Assembly: GCA_015039465.1 (NCBI GenBank)
Contig: MU130734.1
Coordinates: 1-11,313, forward strand
Direction: 5' to 3'
Source of the DNA: Phlegmacium glaucopus
Lineage: Eukaryota; Basidiomycota; Agaricomycetes; Agaricales; Cortinariaceae
DNA: 11,313 nucleotides
The notes beneath the pieces were generated by a model. The model saw only the letters and a list, made by a program, of their open reading frames with translations, was not told where the DNA came from and did no database searches. Position numbers and translations under genes: made by a program. Positions 8,252 to 11,313 of the stretch are shown one piece after another; the stretch's first letter is position 1, and the number at the start of each line of letters is the position of its first letter.

Positions 8252-8266
8252 CACACACACACACAC
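8252..8266. repeat. (CA)n microsatellite
   Basis: About seven and a half CA dinucleotides lie just after the inferred GTATGT donor at 8234, within what would be intron or decayed sequence. This explains the apparent His-Thr repeat in one open frame. Confidence 0.9.
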
Positions 8267-8761
8267 CAACACAATATATTAAATGCGATACAGGCTTCCT
8301 AGGAAGTATAGCCGTTCCAATTTATTAGATTTGTCTTCACACAATAATATATTGTTTATTGTTTCACTTTTAAGTTGTGAGGAACTATAATAATTTTACT
8401 GACTTCAGAGACTAACTCCGTTGTCAAAAGTTGTGCAGCCAATGCACCAATACAATTTTTCTGACTTCAATAAATTCCGAAGACCAATTCGGATCCCAAT
8501 ATTTCTTAATAGTGTAACCAATACACTAATATTTCTTTTCTTTTCTTATAGACCGACTGTTCCTTATTTCTTAGCACACAAATGTGGGTGGTAAGAAAGA
8601 AACGATTCGATAATTTTATTTACAAGTTTTCTATCTTATTTATAAAAGTTGAAAAGCTAATTTACATGTGATTGTTATGACCCGTTTATTGGCCGCTCCG
8701 TAGTTCCCCTTATTATTCTTATCATTATTCCGGCTATTTGTTTGTAACCATTTCACGTGTA
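8267..8761. other. AT-rich non-coding stretch with a diverged duplication
   Basis: No gene seen. CTTCCTAGGAAG at about 8295-8306 is a perfect 12-bp palindrome. CTGACTTCA recurs at 8399 and 8461, and CCAAT(G/A)CAC-like sequence recurs at about 8439 and 8517, suggesting a diverged duplication of 60-80 bp. A T/C-rich tract ending in TATAG (about 8531-8551) looks like a splice acceptor. If it pairs with the donor at 8234, the intron would be about 317 nt, unusually long for a fungus, perhaps enlarged by an insertion. A decayed LTR is an alternative that I cannot demonstrate. Confidence 0.45.
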
Positions 8762-8967
8762 CTTTACACTCCCCCACGTTGTCCGGTGGACTCCGGCCGG
8801 ACTCCACTAAATTCCACTGGACTCCGCTAAAAGTCCGCTAAAAGTCCGGTCAAAGTCCGGTGGAAGTCTGGTGGACTCTGACCGGACATGCCAGTCCAGT
8901 CATTTTTGCTTGACCGGACTTCCACCGGACTTCCACCGGACTTTGACCGGACTTTTAGCGGACTTTT
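8762..8967. mobile_element. Fold-back element built of AGTCCGG motifs
   Basis: Arm 8829-8875 is the reverse complement of 8921-8967 at 46 of 47 positions, separated by 45 nt, so the segment could form a long hairpin. Both arms consist of repeated AGTCCGC/AGTCCGG/GGTGGA units, and more such units extend left to about 8780. The left edge, CTTTACACTCCCCCA at 8762-8776, is identical for 15 bp to the left edge of the element at 2223. No matching right-hand GGGGGAG terminus is seen, so the right boundary is uncertain and the element may be truncated. The minus-strand open frame through the right arm is a by-product of the repeats. Confidence 0.75.
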
Positions 8968-9095
8968 TGTAATTTCAAGGAAGTTGTATAGCTGATGCCT
9001 GCTGACTAACATTATATCTATATGTATATATGATCTATTTATTTGTTCAGCTTCTGTTACATGTGTATGTATGTACAATTTATTTATTTATTTAT
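8968..9095. repeat. AT-rich spacer with (TTTA)n microsatellite
   Basis: Low-complexity sequence, with TTTA repeated about five and a half times at 9079-9100. On the minus strand this supplies the stop codon of the transposase-like ORF (9096-9098) and several AATAAA-like polyadenylation hexamers immediately after it. Confidence 0.75.
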
Positions 9096-9725
9096 TTATT
9101 CAGCATCACTATGATCATTGTCATTTTTATTTTTTTGTTGCTTGATAACATTTCTTGTATGATAAAAAAGCATTATATGTATAAACCAGTTAAAATTTGG
9201 AGGAGTCATTCGCTTGAGAATAGACTCAAATCCACCCAACCACGCATTAAGTTGCTCACATGCTTGAGTATTGAATGCACATTTTTGATAAGTGGTTCCA
9301 TCAGATGCTGTTGCTGTTATAACCAAATTTGGAGCAGACCCATCTGTGGGAGCTGGATTACACCAAGTCCGACAAAGAGTGTCTGTTTTGTGATGATTCT
9401 GATAATGATAGCTATCAACTATGAATCTGGTTGTTTGTGACCAGGTGTTCCATTGACCTTGAGCAACAATATGCTTAAGTAATTGACAAGCTTTATCAAT
9501 GCATATATAGTCAGGGTGTGATTCCATTGAAGGATACACCTGGTTTAAAAATGCCAAGATATTTGATTCAGATTCAGATCTTGAAAATTTAGCCCATGCA
9601 ACAACACCACATGGGGCACAAATAGTTTCAACACAGTAAAAAGTTGCAGGACCAAAGAAATGTTTTAACTTTCTGGGATCTGGAGCAGGCTGATCATAGT
9701 ACCCCAGTTGAGCAAAATCTTCAAG
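9096..9725 (-). pseudogene. KDZ-associated (CxC6-type) transposase-like C-terminal fragment
   Basis: The frame is open from 9725 down to the TAA at 9096 (209 codons); the first internal ATG is at 9557. The order of motifs matches what I recall of fungal CxC6, KDZ-transposase-associated proteins: an HFFGPATFYCVETICAPCGV region (about residues 22-41), then DYICIDKACQ, RFIVDSYHYQNHH with a following LC..WCNPAP, then AFNTQACEQLNAWLGGFE and FIHIMLFYHTR near the end. The Asp of CIDKACQ, the Asp/His of DSYHY and the Glu of ACEQLN are in the order expected of an RNase H-fold D-D-E core, but that is inference. The frame is intact, so the copy is fairly recent. It lacks the N-terminal cysteine-rich region, and TAA 9726-9728 or a splice acceptor (CTAAC...GAAG, about 9721-9731) lies upstream. 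It could be a 3' exon of a still spliced gene, but no earlier exon was found. Confidence 0.75.
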
Positions 9726-9728
9726 TTA

Positions 9729-10066
9729 GGTCACAAAATAAATTTCAAAAATCATTGGGGATGGATAGAGGACAGTAAATGAAACACCTCAGTGCAAAAA
9801 TCATGAATTTTGGTGGTCTGGTTTAAAAGTTATACCCAAAATACTGTAAATACAGAATTTGCAGTTTTTCATCCTAGTTTGGACACTAAAAATCAGGTTT
9901 TTCATGCAGATAGCTTTCAACTATATTCTAACAACCAAATAAAGTGGTTTTGTCATTTTTAGCATCTTACATAACTGCCAGAGAGCATAATATCCCAATC
10001 AGGAGGATCACTAAGTATATCTCACTCACCACGCCTCCAAAATTCTTAATTCTTGCTGCTGCTGAA
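9729..10066. other. Non-coding stretch upstream of the transposase-like ORF
   Basis: No cysteine-cluster exon is visible on the minus strand, and stops are frequent in all frames. The sequence is AT-rich and uniform in texture, without tandem structure. It could be an intron of the minus-strand gene or an inserted non-autonomous element; a GTAAGA-type donor occurs on the minus strand at about 9972-9967. Neither reading is established. Confidence 0.4.
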
Positions 10067-10075
10067 TATTTATAG
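10067..10075 (-). promoter_or_regulatory. Candidate TATA box (CTATAAATA)
   Basis: On the minus strand CTATAAATA reads toward the KDZ-associated ORF, about 340 bp upstream of its open frame. The first minus-strand ATG after it (about 9992) opens only a nine-codon peptide that contains a GTAAGA donor-like site. The CACGTG palindromes lie 90-140 bp further upstream, which is a common arrangement for a fungal promoter. It is inferred from sequence only. Confidence 0.4.
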
Positions 10076-10161
10076 TCCCCTGAACTTGGGAATAGAGAAA
10101 AATAATTTTTTAGAGGCATGAGTGAGCCATAATATAACAGAATGTTGAAATTCCAAGTGTG

Positions 10162-10216
10162 CACGTGATTGTTCAGAACAATCACGTGTAACAATGATAA
10201 TATACACGTGACTGTT
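10162..10216. promoter_or_regulatory. CACGTG palindrome pair plus third copy
   Basis: CACGTGATTGTTC and its exact reverse complement GAACAATCACGTG lie back to back around one central base at 10162-10188, a perfect 13-bp inverted repeat. A third copy, CACGTGACTGTT, is at 10205-10216. CACGTG is the core bound by basic helix-loop-helix factors in fungi. Related AATCACGTGA occurs at about 645. This could be a regulatory site or the tip of a small inverted-repeat element. Confidence 0.65.
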
Positions 10217-10483
10217 GGCGATGGCTCCAGCCCAAAAATTATCAAATCAAATCTCTGTCCATAATTAAGTGCTTGTAATTTCAATTGGTAAAATAAGCAT
10301 CACATAATATTCTCCAGTTATGTATTACATTGAGACTTACTGTTTCTTTTATTCTGGCTGCGACTGTTTTTCCATCATCTCAGCCTTTCTCTCTCAGTAG
10401 TGTAATCATAGCAGTTTTTTCAGAATAACAGATTTTAATAAAGAATACAAAATACAATTAGAATTATCACCGCTAGAACTAGT
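10217..10483. other. AT-rich stretch without a supported gene
   Basis: On the minus strand, about 10420-10330, one phase encodes a short peptide including TAMITLLREKG, then a TGA, then DDGKTVAARIKET up to a GTAAGT at 10342-10337. This might be a decayed exon with a TGG-to-TGA change, but it is too short to assign. The open frame at 9967-10284 on the minus strand crosses the palindromes and shows no family motif. Confidence 0.35.
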
Positions 10484-10652
10484 GTTTGGAAGTCTGGTCC
10501 AGTCCAGTTTTTTGGTATTTTTGGACAGGACCGGGACTGCAACCAGTCCACTAAGCTTCTAGAAGGTCAAAAGACTGGACTGGTCCACATCGGTTTTTTG
10601 CAGTCCTGGACAAGTCCTGGTCCAAGACTGTCCAGGACCGGACTTTTGACAA
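10484..10652. repeat. Imperfect fold-back region with CAGTCCAG/GGACTGG motifs
   Basis: The left part (AAGTCTGGTCCAGTCCAGT at 10490-10508) and the reverse complement of the right end (AAGTCCGGTCCTGGACAGT, 10625-10643) align at 15 of 19 positions. Internal GGACTGC/GCAGTCC and CCAGTCC/GGACTGG segments also pair. CCGGACTTTT at 10638-10647 is shared with the right arm of the 8762 element (8947-8956). It looks like an older relative of that hairpin family. Boundaries are approximate. Confidence 0.55.
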
Positions 10653-11140
10653 ATACCGGTCATATTTTCATATATAACATCAAACTAATATGTAGATGTG
10701 ATCTATACCTTTAGAATATGCCCAAGAACATTAAATTCCGTTGGGAATTGACAATTTTATGATGATATTATTTGTTTTCTACTATTTTGTGTACATTTTT
10801 ACTGTTTATTTTCGTCTCAATGAATATTTGACCAATAAATATGGTCTTTATGTCGTTAGTTATGCTTTGTACTTATTTGTTTTCAACTCTTTCAGGCGTA
10901 TTAAGCATGCTGGATCCCTCACGACCAAATTTTTACGGGTGTAAATTTATTGTTCGCACCCGTTCTTGTTTTCACCCACGAAAAAACCCGCACATCAACA
11001 CGAGAATACTTGAATTTTCCAACAGAAGTTGAAATTGTAGATCATGTTCGTGCATGTGCTCACTTCAACTACAACACCGTCCTCTTACTTTGTGTTCGAA
11101 TCGTCCCCATTGTCGACTCCATCCCTCATTTCTTACGCTG
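10653..11140. other. AT-rich to mixed non-coding stretch
   Basis: Open frames at about 10741-10944 and 10841-11141 on the plus strand lack recognisable motifs, good ATG starts or splice context. A small stem, ACGGGTG (10935-10941) with CACCCGT (10957-10963), is present. Composition becomes more GC- and C/T-rich from about 10950, which may mark the edge of a different, less decayed region. Confidence 0.4.
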
Positions 11141-11313
11141 ATGTTACATCTGCATCCCCTCCCGTGTTTGTCGTTTTCGTCTCCACTTCCCTCACTCTTG
11201 CCTGACACTACCTTTGTCGCTGGCAGGTCTAACTTCCATATCTCTCCAGCCATCTTCCAGCTGATTGAATGCCTCAACTCGGTGCATTACTTCTTCCTAA
11301 TTAAAACCCATAT
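11141..11313 (+). CDS. Possible partial ORF running off the window
   Basis: An ATG at 11141-11143 opens a frame with no stop to the window edge (57 codons). The predicted N-terminus is rich in Leu, Pro and Ser up to about residue 22, followed by DTTFVAGRSNFHISPAIFQ and a hydrophobic stretch. The family is unknown. The 200 bp before it are C/T-rich on the plus strand, as many fungal promoters are. It overlaps by one base the TGA of a longer open frame. It may be chance; only flanking sequence would settle this. Confidence 0.2.
   Translation, partial: MLHLHPLPCLSFSSPLPSLLPDTTFVAGRSNFHISPAIFQLIECLNSVHYFFLIKTH

Noticed and set aside
7827..8272. Minus-strand frames opposite the Pro-rich gene
   Set aside because: They are shadows of the GTGCCA repeats and of the CA microsatellite; the plus-strand frames have the exon and motif order.
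8299..8580. Possible decayed Copia-type LTR
   Set aside because: No TG...CA ends with a target duplication could be found, and the internal duplication alone is not enough.
8827..9078. Minus-strand 83-codon frame
   Set aside because: Much of it is the hairpin arms translated. No start context or motif.
9030..9440. Plus-strand 136-codon frame
   Set aside because: It runs antisense to the KDZ-associated ORF and through the TTTA microsatellite, so it is a shadow.

Overview
The window reads as a repeat- and transposon-dominated stretch of a filamentous fungal nuclear genome, most likely an Agaricomycete (Basidiomycota). Three things support this: a KDZ-associated, CxC6-type transposase-like ORF on the minus strand near 9.1-9.7 kb; a divergent pair of degraded genes at 6.95-8.3 kb that resemble repetitive protein families I know from mushroom-forming fungi; and short GT-AG introns. 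No intact host housekeeping gene, tRNA or rRNA was found.

Layout. Positions 1-700 hold short, old tandem duplications. From about 768 to 3385 there is a tandem array of 156-158 bp units. It was interrupted twice: at 1340-1785 by a solo LTR (TG...CA ends, 5-bp target duplication CCTCC), and at about 2223-3132 by a 0.9 kb fold-back element built from palindromic GGAATCCAT/ATTCCATGGAAT motifs. Positions 3467-4598 are a 43-bp satellite of 26 units in strict register, with a partly regular three-unit higher-order pattern. Positions 4829-5833 are one reading frame broken only by TAA/TAG stops, which I cannot assign to a family. Positions 6021-6513 carry about eight copies of a TGAACCGGCA-like decamer and a diverged direct duplication.

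Positions 6951-8233 hold the divergent pair. The minus-strand partner is a first exon only. The plus-strand partner has three inferred exons and a frameshift. Positions 8762-8967 form a second fold-back element that shares its first 15 bp with the 2223 element. The KDZ-associated ORF (9725 down to 9096) has 209 open codons but lacks its upstream cysteine-rich exons. About 350-450 bp upstream of it on the same strand lie a TATA box and CACGTG palindromes. A third fold-back structure is at about 10484-10652. The last 660 bp are mostly unassigned, with one ORF running off the window edge.

The genes do not form a pathway. The window is best seen as a nested transposon and satellite landscape. The tandem array serves as an internal empty-site reference that lets the insertions be reconstructed. 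Family names come from remembered motifs, not from searches. All intron boundaries are inferred by eye.
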